DNA from: Porticoccus sp.
GTDB lineage: Bacteria; Pseudomonadota; Gammaproteobacteria; Pseudomonadales; Porticoccaceae
NCBI GenBank assembly: GCA_023263825.1
Contig: JALQUJ010000066.1
Location: 1-10,638, forward strand
Reading direction: 5' to 3'
Length of the DNA: 10,638 bases
Of the stretch, positions 1 to 7,023 are shown piece by piece. The notes under the pieces were generated by a model, which was given only the letters and a program-made list of their open reading frames with translations, had not been told where the DNA came from and did not search any database. The position numbers and the translations under genes were made by a program. The stretch's first letter is position 1; every line of letters begins with the position of its first letter.

Positions 1-382
1 AATAAATACCTTTGTCGTGGAGCTCTCTAATAAGCTTACCGAGTTTTAATGCTAATGAATCATTTATATCATGTTTCATGTCTCTTAATGTGGTTCCAGT
101 AAGAGGGCTGTAATGTACAGCAGTACGTTTGATCGAGGGAATTCGAAAAAGATTGATAATAGATACGGTTGGTATACCAAGTATTGCCAGTTTGTTTGCA
201 TTCTTTGCAAATCGTTTTACATAGGGAGAATAAAGGGCTGTTGATAAAAGGCGCTTCCGTCGGAATAACTTTAGGTAGGAACCGTCAGGCAATAATAGAA
301 CTTTGTCTCCATGTCCATCAGATTCAATGACCTCTGCAACTTCACGTAGTGCTAGGTAGCCCTCATTTGAAAGTTTTTTCAT
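1..382 (-). CDS. Partial lipopolysaccharide kinase-like / 'toluene tolerance' family protein (N-terminal 127 codons)
   Basis: Reading the minus strand from the ATG at 382 gives an open frame with no stop to the window edge, so the C-terminal part lies outside. The protein begins MKKLSNEGYLALREVAEVIE. It carries a phosphate-binding-like strand (LLLPDGSYLKLFRRKR, about residues 30-45) and ends in LGKLIRELHDKGIY, which resembles the region just before the catalytic loop of WaaP/Kdo-kinase-like proteins. Similar proteins are annotated 'toluene tolerance protein' in pseudomonads and lie among core-lipopolysaccharide genes near hldE. A Shine-Dalgarno, GGAGAAG, lies at 391-397 on the minus strand, which supports the start. 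The gene diverges from hldE with 80 bp between starts. I infer a role in sugar or lipid phosphorylation at the inner core. Catalytic residues would be downstream of the cut, so activity cannot be judged. Confidence 0.75.
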   Translation of the reverse strand, partial: MKKLSNEGYLALREVAEVIESDGHGDKVLLLPDGSYLKLFRRKRLLSTALYSPYVKRFAKNANKLAILGIPTVSIINLFRIPSIKRTAVHYSPLTGTTLRDMKHDINDSLALKLGKLIRELHDKGIY

Positions 383-407
383 GCCGTTGCCTTCTCCATG
401 GCGCCGA

Positions 408-413
408 TTATAC
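408..413 (-). promoter_or_regulatory. Candidate -10 box of the kinase-like gene
   Basis: A perfect TATAAT is read on the minus strand 26 nt before the ATG at 382, in the context CCCGTATAATCGGCGCC. No good -35 hexamer is seen at 16-18 bp, so the call rests on the -10 alone. The same 80-bp gap must also hold the hldE promoter, for which I see only weak matches. Confidence 0.35.
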
Positions 414-462
414 GGGTGGACCCTGTGGTAAGATACCCATAAAGTACAAAAGGATAATATTC

Positions 463-1887
463 ATGAAATTGGCTGTGCCTCGTTTTGATAAATCCCAGGT
501 TTTAGTGGTAGGTGATCTTATGCTGGATCGCTACTGGCATGGGGCGGCTTCTCGCATTTCACCTGAGGCTCCGGTGCCTGTGGTCAATATTGAGCAATCT
601 GAAGATCGTATCGGTGGTGCAGGAAATGTGGCATTGAATATCGCTTCGCTGGGGGCCGGTGCTTTTTTGGTAGGAGTTGTAGGGGAAGATGATGCTGCTA
701 ATTCATTGCAAACACGTCTTGAGTCTGCAGGAATACATTGTGATTTCCAAGTGTCAGAATCTAAGCCAACAATCACAAAGCTCAGAGTGATCAGCCGCCA
801 TCAGCAATTGCTTCGCCTGGACTTTGAGGAACGGTTTGCAGTGGAAGATTGTGACCAATTACCATCAAAAACCCAAACATTATTAGCTAACGTGGGAGCT
901 ATAGTGCTTTCCGATTATGCAAAAGGCACCTTAAGTGATCCACAGTCCATTATTGCATTGGCTCGTCAAAACAGTGTTCCAGTGCTAGTTGATCCCAAGG
1001 GTACAGATTTTGAGCGCTATCGAGGCGCAACTTTATTGACACCAAACCATGCTGAGTTTGAAGCAGTGGTTGGTGCTTGCACAAATGAACAAGCTATTGT
1101 GGAAAAGGGAGCCAAATTACTGGTAGCGCTGGACATTGAGGCGCTGCTGATAACGCGCAGCGAGCAGGGAATGACACTTTTGCGTAAGGGCACACAGGCG
1201 TTACATTTACCTGCCCGTGCACGGGAGGTCTTTGATGTTACCGGTGCTGGCGATACAGTAATTTCTGTATTAGCCACAGCACTGGCTGCGGGTGAAGGGC
1301 TGCCTGAAGCTATGGCAATGGCGAACATTTCCGCTGGCATTGTGGTGGGTAAACTTGGAACAGCGACGGTCAGTATGCCCGAATTACGTCGCGCTATCTC
1401 TCAGGAGCAGGGCTCAGAGAGGGGGGTGGTTAATGAGGAGCAGCTATTGGTCGATGTGGCCGATGCTCGCGCTCATGGTGAAAAAATTGTATTTACCAAT
1501 GGTTGCTTCGATATTCTCCATGCCGGTCATGTGGGGTATTTGGAACAGGCTCGCAAGCAGGGTGATCGATTGATTTTGGCCATTAACTCTGACGCATCGG
1601 TGACACGGCTAAAAGGTGAGGGCCGTCCTATTAATCCCGTTGAGCGTCGTATGGCAGTGTTGGCAGGGTTAGAAGCGGTAGATTGGGTGGTTTCCTTTGA
1701 TGATGATACTCCAGAGAGACTGCTTGAATTGATTAAGCCGGATATTCTGGTGAAAGGGGGTGATTACAGTCGCAAGGAAGTAGTTGGTTGGGAAATTGTT
1801 GAAGGCTATGGCGGTGAAATAGCTGTGTTGGATTTCTTGGATGACTGCTCTACCACCGCCATTGTGGAAAGAATCCAGGAAAAGTAA
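463..1887 (+). CDS. hldE: Bifunctional D-glycero-beta-D-manno-heptose-7-phosphate kinase / heptose-1-phosphate adenylyltransferase
   Basis: HldE supplies ADP-heptose for the lipopolysaccharide inner core in the cytoplasm. It phosphorylates heptose 7-phosphate at C1 and later adenylylates heptose 1-phosphate. The 474-residue length fits the family. Residues 1 to about 320 form a ribokinase-like domain with the glycine-rich GGAGN at 51-55 and VFDVTGAGD at 256-264, whose last Asp is the expected catalytic base. Residues about 340-474 form a nucleotidyltransferase domain with TNGCFDILHAGH at 345-356 (HxGH ends it) and VKGGDY at 430-435. The ATG at 463 is chosen because AAAGGA lies 8 nt upstream and the protein then starts MKLAVPRFDK like homologues. 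A longer frame from 349 would overlap the divergent gene and adds unrelated residues. The 3' end faces the aldo/keto reductase gene with 44 bp between. Confidence 0.96.
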   Translation: MKLAVPRFDKSQVLVVGDLMLDRYWHGAASRISPEAPVPVVNIEQSEDRIGGAGNVALNIASLGAGAFLVGVVGEDDAANSLQTRLESAGIHCDFQVSESKPTITKLRVISRHQQLLRLDFEERFAVEDCDQLPSKTQTLLANVGAIVLSDYAKGTLSDPQSIIALARQNSVPVLVDPKGTDFERYRGATLLTPNHAEFEAVVGACTNEQAIVEKGAKLLVALDIEALLITRSEQGMTLLRKGTQALHLPARAREVFDVTGAGDTVISVLATALAAGEGLPEAMAMANISAGIVVGKLGTATVSMPELRRAISQEQGSERGVVNEEQLLVDVADARAHGEKIVFTNGCFDILHAGHVGYLEQARKQGDRLILAINSDASVTRLKGEGRPINPVERRMAVLAGLEAVDWVVSFDDDTPERLLELIKPDILVKGGDYSRKEVVGWEIVEGYGGEIAVLDFLDDCSTTAIVERIQEK

Positions 1888-1931
1888 GGCTTGTAAGCCC
1901 AGCTGTAAGTTATGTGGGTTGTGACTATCTG

Positions 1932-2720
1932 CTATGTCAGAGTGGCTAGTGCTTTTGATATATTGTCTTTTAAATGTTTCGGATTGATTGTGCCCACGAT
2001 GGCGCTACTCACACCCGGGTGCCCAAAAATCATTTTAAAGCTTTGTTGCACCGGATCTTTATTTGTTATTTGTGCCGCATGACCGCTGGCCAGGGCTTTT
2101 TTAATCAACACCCCTTTGTTGTGTCTTTGACAGTAATCAATAACCGGGACTTCTTGGTTGTATTGCAGGTTCCAGGTGACCATGACAGCATCGGATTGCT
2201 CTGCAGCTAACAACCCACCTTTTACTGTTTTAGTGGACATGCCTGAGGCACGAATTTTTCCCTCGGTTTTAAGTTGGGCGAGCGCTTCCAATGTGCCGTA
2301 TTCACGGATGATTTTTTCATCATTACCATCTGAGTGGACCAAAACAATATCAATCATCTCACTGTTCAGACGTTTTAGACTTCTTTCCACACTAAAGCGG
2401 ACGTGTTCGGGTGAGAAGTCAAAATGTGATTGGCCTGCTTGGAATTCTTCTCCCACCTTGCTGCATATAACCCACTGTTCTCGTTGCCCGTTCAGCAAGG
2501 TTCCAAGGCGTTCCTCACTATTCCCGTAGGCTGGTGCCGTGTCGATCAGGTTGATGCCAAGGTCCTGTGCAAGTGCAATTAAATTAGCGGCTTCACGGTC
2601 AGTGGGAATGGTAAAACTATTTGGATATTTTACTCCCTGATTTCGCCCCAGCTTCACCGTGCCAAGGCCGAGTATGCTGACGTCAATACCAGTACTTCCA
2701 AAAGGTCTTTTAGGCAGCAA
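1932..2720 (-). CDS. Aldo/keto reductase
   Basis: This is a 262-residue NAD(P)H-dependent oxidoreductase of the aldo/keto reductase superfamily (TIM barrel), shorter than the typical 300-330. The expected catalytic tetrad is visible: Asp60 and Tyr65 in LIDTAPAYGNSEERLG, Lys88 in VICSKVG and His129 in IVLVHSDGND. The C-terminal cofactor part includes SSAIVGTINPKHLKDN. The start is a TTG at 2718-2720, since no in-frame ATG is near the N-terminus. A GGAG at 2729-2732, inside the last codons of the upstream FAD gene, sits 8 nt before it. Only 2 bp separate the two genes, so they are almost surely co-transcribed and translationally coupled. I recall a similar pair near waaA/hldE in Pseudomonas (PA4991-PA4992), without an assigned substrate. 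Reduction of an aldehyde or ketone is likely; the substrate is unknown. Confidence 0.88.
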   Translation of the reverse strand: MLPKRPFGSTGIDVSILGLGTVKLGRNQGVKYPNSFTIPTDREAANLIALAQDLGINLIDTAPAYGNSEERLGTLLNGQREQWVICSKVGEEFQAGQSHFDFSPEHVRFSVERSLKRLNSEMIDIVLVHSDGNDEKIIREYGTLEALAQLKTEGKIRASGMSTKTVKGGLLAAEQSDAVMVTWNLQYNQEVPVIDYCQRHNKGVLIKKALASGHAAQITNKDPVQQSFKMIFGHPGVSSAIVGTINPKHLKDNISKALATLT

Positions 2721-2722
2721 AA

Positions 2723-3973
2723 TTAATCTCCAAAGGCTATTTCCCAGGGCGTTAGAGCAATGGGTGGTGCGCTTAAAAAATGTAGGTCTGGCGTAGGGTC
2801 AGAAGAGGCTGTTATTTTTTGTTTTTCCAGTATTTCGATGACTTCATCCGCTAAATTGGGGCACAGGGTCAGTTTGGTTGGCCAGGCCACAATGACATTT
2901 GGGCATTCTTTGGTTGTACTGGCAAAGGCTTTATCTGGTCGAGCAAAATTGAGTTGTCGAGGCTCGGCTCGGTCCACTGGCAAGGCTGCCCATTGAGCAT
3001 CGGATAAATTTACCCAGGGCATTAATTCTTCTAGCTCTTTTTTCGCACTGGCGATTACCTCATCTGATGAAAGCTCGGCACCTTTTTCGGCTAGAGAGCC
3101 TCCCAAGTACCAGACTTGGCTTTTGTCATCATAGGTGTGACTTGAAATAGTGAGTCGTGGTGTGGTTTCTGCTCCCAGGCAATGGCCATAAAACCTGTTG
3201 GGGTAGTGGTGTTTTACCATCACTTGCTGCAGGGGGCGACGCTGCATTTTAGTCGATTTGACACCGAGCTCTTGCATAATAGCTTCGTTACCCTGGCCTG
3301 CGGTTAATACGAATTGATCGGCATTTAAGCGGTAGTCTTGGCCGTCATAGAGAAAATCTAGAGCCACATCATTATTATCCTGCTTATCACTACCGTGGTG
3401 CCATTGAGCTCTGTTCCAGTCAATTTTAAAAATACGTCCTTGGCAATTATCAGCCAATGTTTTTACCACACTGGGAACGTCCAGCACCATATCTACCAGT
3501 TTATATAGGCTGCCTTTAAACTCATTATGTTGAAAAATCTCTGGGCGTTCGCTTTTGCAGACTTTGGTAATGCGGCCTCGTGTAGCCTTGCTGGCTAAAA
3601 ATGTAGTCATCTTTGATAGAGTGCTGTTACTGGACCACATATAGAAATGATTACTGAGGGTTTTTGCTCCTTGCAGGTTTACATCGCCTTTTCCTTCCAT
3701 GCAGGCTTGCCAATGTGCGGGCATATCAGCAATGGCTTCAGAGGCACCGGTTAATGCTCCACTTAGCGTGTATTTTATGCCGCCATGAATCATTCCTTGG
3801 CTAGCGACTGTTTGATCACTTCCCAAAGCATTTTGCTCAAAAAGGATAGCGTTGTAGCCATTATTCACCAGCCTGTTGAGTAACCACAAACCAGCAATGC
3901 CTCCACCTACAATAGCAATATCGCAGCTTAAAGAGTTGTGTTTGATTGAAGACATTCTATTGATTGAAGACAT
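2723..3973 (-). CDS. FAD-dependent oxidoreductase (DAO-like fold)
   Basis: This 416-residue protein has an N-terminal Rossmann FAD-binding site: CDIAIVGGGIAGLW, with glycines at 23, 25 and 28 of GxGxxG and Glu46 (ILFEQ) placed to bind the ribose. SQGMIHGGIKY follows, as in D-amino-acid-oxidase/glycerol-3-phosphate-dehydrogenase-like enzymes. A second FAD-side motif, FVLTAGQGNE, lies mid-protein. No signal peptide or membrane helix is seen, so it should be cytoplasmic. It is the first gene of a two-gene minus-strand operon with the aldo/keto reductase and is divergent from waaA. The start at 3973 has AGGTG 10 nt upstream. A second in-frame ATG six codons later arises from an 18-bp tandem duplication, and the N-terminus reads MSSINRMSSI. 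Substrate unknown; its place between hldE and waaA hints at envelope sugar or lipid chemistry, but that is inference. Confidence 0.87.
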   Translation of the reverse strand: MSSINRMSSIKHNSLSCDIAIVGGGIAGLWLLNRLVNNGYNAILFEQNALGSDQTVASQGMIHGGIKYTLSGALTGASEAIADMPAHWQACMEGKGDVNLQGAKTLSNHFYMWSSNSTLSKMTTFLASKATRGRITKVCKSERPEIFQHNEFKGSLYKLVDMVLDVPSVVKTLADNCQGRIFKIDWNRAQWHHGSDKQDNNDVALDFLYDGQDYRLNADQFVLTAGQGNEAIMQELGVKSTKMQRRPLQQVMVKHHYPNRFYGHCLGAETTPRLTISSHTYDDKSQVWYLGGSLAEKGAELSSDEVIASAKKELEELMPWVNLSDAQWAALPVDRAEPRQLNFARPDKAFASTTKECPNVIVAWPTKLTLCPNLADEVIEILEKQKITASSDPTPDLHFLSAPPIALTPWEIAFGD

Positions 3974-3977
3974 TCTA
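3942..3977. repeat. Perfect 18-bp tandem duplication over the FAD-gene start
   Basis: The unit TTGATTGAAGACATTCTA (plus strand) occurs twice without mismatch, at 3942-3959 and 3960-3977. It spans the start codon and codons 2-5 of the minus-strand FAD oxidoreductase. Being 18 bp it keeps frame and inserts six residues (MSSINR), producing two candidate initiator Met codons. The Shine-Dalgarno-like AGGTG is next to the outer copy only. Confidence 0.95.
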
Positions 3978-4168
3978 GTTGTACACCTAAGATTATTCTT
4001 GGGGGGCTTTCGGGGCTAGTATAGCTTGAGTAATGCCTTTATGCTTCCGAACTCGCATGGGAAATGTGTTCTTCCTGCTCTACTACTATACTTAATATCT
4101 TAATTATAAAAATAACTTGGGTAGAAATAACTGCTTGGGTGTAAAAACATAAGGCATTAACAATTTTT
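3974..4168. promoter_or_regulatory. Divergent intergenic region between the FAD oxidoreductase gene and waaA
   Basis: These 195 bp must contain both promoters. On the minus strand TATACT (4018-4023) is a possible -10 about 45 nt before the FAD gene start, without a clear -35. On the plus strand TTGGGT (4117-4122) and TGTAAA (4140-4145) lie 17 bp apart, a weak sigma70-like pair 23 nt before the waaA ATG; TATACT also occurs at 4087-4092. AATAACT occurs twice 15 bp apart (4111 and 4126), each followed by TTGGGT or TGGGT, making an imperfect direct repeat that could bind a regulator. No RNA gene or convincing small ORF is seen. Confidence 0.4.
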
Positions 4169-5443
4169 ATGCTTCGCTTTCTTTATACATCGTTGTTTTA
4201 TTTAATGGTGCCATTGGTCATATTAAGATTACTTTGGCGTAGTCGAAAAGCACCAGAATATTCTAAGCGCTGGGGCGAGAGGTTTGGTTTTGTTCCAGCT
4301 ATCCCTGCTAATCAAAAGGTGATTTGGGTTCATTCTGTCTCCGTCGGTGAGACCATGGCTGCTGTCCCCATGATTAATCAGCTTCAAGAGCGTTACCCAG
4401 AAGCGTTACTAGCAGTTACAACAATGACCCCGACAGGGTCGGAAAGGGTTCAGTCTGCATTTGGTGATCGTATTTATCACGTTTATGCACCTTATGATCT
4501 GCCCGACGCATTGGGCAGGTTTTTAGCAAAAGTTCACCCGAGCTTGCTAGTTATTATGGAAACAGAATTGTGGCCCAATCTGATACACCAGTGTCGTAGC
4601 CATGATATTCCTGTCGTTGTGGCAAATGCCCGGTTGTCTGAAAAGTCTGCGAATGGATATCGCAAGTTTTGTGGATTAACTGCGTCAATGTTAAAGAATA
4701 TTAGTTGCGTAGCAGCACAACATAAAAATGATGGTGCTCGTTTTCTGGCTCTGGGGTTGAGGGGAACACAGTTAGAGGTTACTGGTAATATTAAATTTGA
4801 TGTTAATCTGGATGATGAGGTAATAGCTCAAGCTAAATTACTTAAATCCCAATGGCGGTCGGAGGCACAGCGCCCTATTTTTCTTGCGGCAAGCACTCAC
4901 CGTGGTGAAGATCAGATTATTTTAGATAGTTTTGAGCAGATACGCCTCCATTGCCCTGAATTATTATTAGTTTTGGTGCCACGCCATCCCGAGCGCTTTG
5001 ATGAAGTGGCAGAGCTTTGCCTTCAAAGAGGTTTTGGGCTCTGTCGTCGAAGTTCTGGACAACCACCCACATTGAATGATCAGGTCTTACTTGGCGATAC
5101 AATGGGCGAGTTGCTACTGTTTTTTGGCGCTTGTGATATTGCATTTGTAGGGGGGAGCCTGGTCCCTGTGGGCGGGCACAATCTGATTGAGCCGGCAATA
5201 TGGGCCGTCCCTGTGCTCAGCGGGCCGCACCTGTTTAATTTCTCTGAGGCCTCTAGGTTACTGCGAGAGGCACAAGGCATGGCTATTTGTGAGGATGCTG
5301 ATGCTATTGCTGAGCAAATAGTGGCATTGTTACAAGACGTTCAAGCCGTGGAGCGCATGGGAAATGCAGCTAAATCAGTCACAGACAATAACCGTGGTGC
5401 TTTGGATAAACTTTTTTCTATTATTGAACGCCAGCTTTCGTGA
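4169..5443 (+). CDS. waaA: 3-deoxy-D-manno-octulosonic acid (Kdo) transferase
   Basis: WaaA (KdtA, glycosyltransferase family 30) transfers Kdo from CMP-Kdo onto the lipid A precursor at the cytoplasmic face of the inner membrane. The 424-residue length matches the E. coli enzyme (425). An N-terminal hydrophobic helix (about residues 4-22) should anchor it, followed by the basic RKAPEYSKRWGERFGF. VHSVSVGE has Glu61 at the catalytic position, and ETELWPN follows. The C-terminal nucleotide-sugar domain has VGGHNLIEP (His337, Glu341). The start matches E. coli WaaA in position; its Shine-Dalgarno is poor, with AAGG 14 nt away. One or two Kdo residues may be added in different species and the sequence alone does not decide which. 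The last 23 bp overlap the 3' end of tolC on the other strand. Confidence 0.96.
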   Translation: MLRFLYTSLFYLMVPLVILRLLWRSRKAPEYSKRWGERFGFVPAIPANQKVIWVHSVSVGETMAAVPMINQLQERYPEALLAVTTMTPTGSERVQSAFGDRIYHVYAPYDLPDALGRFLAKVHPSLLVIMETELWPNLIHQCRSHDIPVVVANARLSEKSANGYRKFCGLTASMLKNISCVAAQHKNDGARFLALGLRGTQLEVTGNIKFDVNLDDEVIAQAKLLKSQWRSEAQRPIFLAASTHRGEDQIILDSFEQIRLHCPELLLVLVPRHPERFDEVAELCLQRGFGLCRRSSGQPPTLNDQVLLGDTMGELLLFFGACDIAFVGGSLVPVGGHNLIEPAIWAVPVLSGPHLFNFSEASRLLREAQGMAICEDADAIAEQIVALLQDVQAVERMGNAAKSVTDNNRGALDKLFSIIERQLS

Positions 5444-6842
5444 CAATAATTTCTGGATCTAACCAAACGTTTAGCTGATTAATATCTTTAGGACTTAGCT
5501 GCCCAGCAACCTCTTTGAGGTGCAAGAAGCTGCCAATGTAGTCGTAGCGAGCATTGGCATAGTTGCGGCGAGCCTGAAACAGGCCCCGTTGAGCGATCAG
5601 TACATCAACAATATTTCGAGTTCCCGCCTCATAACCTGCCTGCGTTGCTTCCAATGCGCTTTCTGCAGAGGTGATGGCTTGTTTTCTAGCCATGACACGG
5701 GCCGTGTTTGTGAGAACTTGTAAGTGTCGTGACCGAGCTTGTTGAATCGTATTTCTTCGAGTACCAACATGATTTTCCTTTGCTTGCGCAAATTGTTGAT
5801 AGGCTTGTCGACGCTCTGCACTTACCAGTCCACCAGTGAAAATAGGTATATTTAACTCTACACCGACAGAGTGGCCATCCTGATTGGTTTCTGATGGGCT
5901 ACTAAAAAACTCGTTGGGAGGGGCTATATCTGCTCCCCTAAATTCACTTGATGAACGATTGTCATAGTAAGACAGAGAGCCAGTTATTGTGGGCATATGT
6001 TCATATTTTTTTGACAGAGCATTATTGTTGGCAGCTTCGCTGGCATGTCTTGCCGCTTGTAGAGCAAAGTTATTTTTCAGGGCAAATTGAACCCAGTCTT
6101 CTCGGTTAAGTGGTTCCGGTTTCTTAATGGGGAAATCTGGCATTAAGCCAGCCAATTGCTCATGGGGTTGACCGGTTAATACAGTCAGTCCTTCAAAAGC
6201 AATATCCAGCGCTCCCTTTGCTTCCAAGGTATCAACGGTAGCGCTGTCATAGGTTGCCTGTGCTTCGTGGACATCCGTGATAGGTAGCAACCCTACTTCA
6301 AAGCGTTCTCTGGTTTGTTCCAATTGCCGTTTTATGGCCTTTTCTTCTGCCAGTGCAGTTTCCAGGTTTTCTCGTTCTCTGAGAACATCAAAATAGCTAT
6401 CGGCACTGCGTAAAATTAATGATTGCTGATCTGCAGAAAATTGCAGTTTTGCTTGTTCGCTAAGTTCTTTGCCCTGTTGAAATGAAAACCAGGCAGGGAG
6501 ATCAAAAAGAGGCTGGGATATCGTAATAGAGTAATTTTTTGCATCACTATCGGTGTGACCCTTGCGGCCAAACACGGCGCTTTGCCCTAAGACTTGAGTA
6601 GATGAACCTTCATATTCATCTTCTGAGTATTGCCCAACGGCACTAATTTGAGGCAATAGTCTGGCTCTATTTATGTTTTTGGTCTCAGATCCGGCTAAAA
6701 ATTGTGCCTTAGCTGCTCTTAATTGGGGGTCGTTTTGTAGAGCCAATTCATAGATTTCTGAAAGTGTATTTGCACTCCAGGACAGCGAACTCGTCAGGCC
6801 TAGAATCAGGCTGCCCAAGGTGAGAATGATGTGTTGACGCAT
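5421..6842 (-). CDS. tolC: TolC family outer membrane channel protein
   Basis: TolC forms a trimeric outer-membrane and periplasmic tunnel used by type I secretion and tripartite drug efflux pumps. The start is set at 6842: GGAAGG lies at 6850-6855, 7 nt upstream, and the protein then begins with a signal peptide, MRQHIILTLGSLILGLTSSL, cleaved near residues 23-24. A longer frame to 6908 would cover the promoter. The mature part starts NTLSEIYELALQNDPQLRAA, the classic first helix of the outer-membrane-efflux-protein repeat. A second repeat begins LNREDWVQFALKNNFALQAA. The C-terminal half has VGVELNIPIFTGGLVSAERR, and the region near residue 420 has GTRNIVDVLIAQRGLFQARR. The length of 473 is close to E. 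coli TolC (493). It diverges from nudF, as in E. coli. Confidence 0.95.
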   Translation of the reverse strand: MRQHIILTLGSLILGLTSSLSWSANTLSEIYELALQNDPQLRAAKAQFLAGSETKNINRARLLPQISAVGQYSEDEYEGSSTQVLGQSAVFGRKGHTDSDAKNYSITISQPLFDLPAWFSFQQGKELSEQAKLQFSADQQSLILRSADSYFDVLRERENLETALAEEKAIKRQLEQTRERFEVGLLPITDVHEAQATYDSATVDTLEAKGALDIAFEGLTVLTGQPHEQLAGLMPDFPIKKPEPLNREDWVQFALKNNFALQAARHASEAANNNALSKKYEHMPTITGSLSYYDNRSSSEFRGADIAPPNEFFSSPSETNQDGHSVGVELNIPIFTGGLVSAERRQAYQQFAQAKENHVGTRRNTIQQARSRHLQVLTNTARVMARKQAITSAESALEATQAGYEAGTRNIVDVLIAQRGLFQARRNYANARYDYIGSFLHLKEVAGQLSPKDINQLNVWLDPEIIVTKAGVQ

Positions 6843-6878
6843 GCAGAGTCCTTCCAGTTTTTTTGCTGTAGAGAGTCT

Positions 6879-6908
6879 ATCAAATTTTCTCTTACTGGAC
6901 AGTGACAA
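6879..6908 (-). promoter_or_regulatory. Candidate sigma70 promoter of tolC
   Basis: On the minus strand TTGTCA (6903-6908, five of six matches to the -35 consensus) is followed after 18 bp by TTTGAT (6879-6884, four of six to the -10). This would give a leader of about 30 nt before the ATG at 6842. It also argues against the longer N-terminal reading of tolC. Confidence 0.4.
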
Positions 6909-6987
6909 AGGGGCTGTGTAGTGTGGTTTTCATCATGTTGAGTGTTGTACGGATCTTGGATCATTAAAAGCTATTTAGGAGTAATTA

Positions 6988-7023
6988 ATGCTAATAGGTA
7001 ATAAAAGTGAAATTGATCAATAA
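6988..7023 (+). other. Eleven-codon upstream ORF overlapping the nudF start
   Basis: An ATG at 6988 has a strong Shine-Dalgarno, AGGAG at 6977-6981, at 6-nt spacing and encodes MLIGNKSEIDQ before TAA at 7021. It overlaps the nudF GTG at 7007 in another frame. Either it is a short leader whose translation feeds nudF, or it is the true start of nudF disrupted by one extra base. Removing one A from the AAAA run at 7003-7006 would fuse it in frame to NudF. The sequence does not decide between these. Confidence 0.45.

Noticed and set aside
349..462. N-terminal extension of hldE from 349
   Set aside because: It would overlap the divergent kinase-like gene, adds residues without family likeness, and the ATG at 463 has a proper Shine-Dalgarno.
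1888..1931. Possible bidirectional terminator between hldE and the aldo/keto reductase gene
   Set aside because: The GGCTTGTAAGCC stem is only 4-5 bp with a tiny loop and no T run follows in either direction.
4033..4095. Twenty-residue ORF in the waaA upstream region
   Set aside because: No proper ribosome site at the right spacing and no recognisable content; most likely chance.
6843..6908. N-terminal extension of tolC to 6908
   Set aside because: It would bury the signal peptide behind 22 residues and cover a plausible promoter; the ATG at 6842 has GGAAGG 7 nt upstream.
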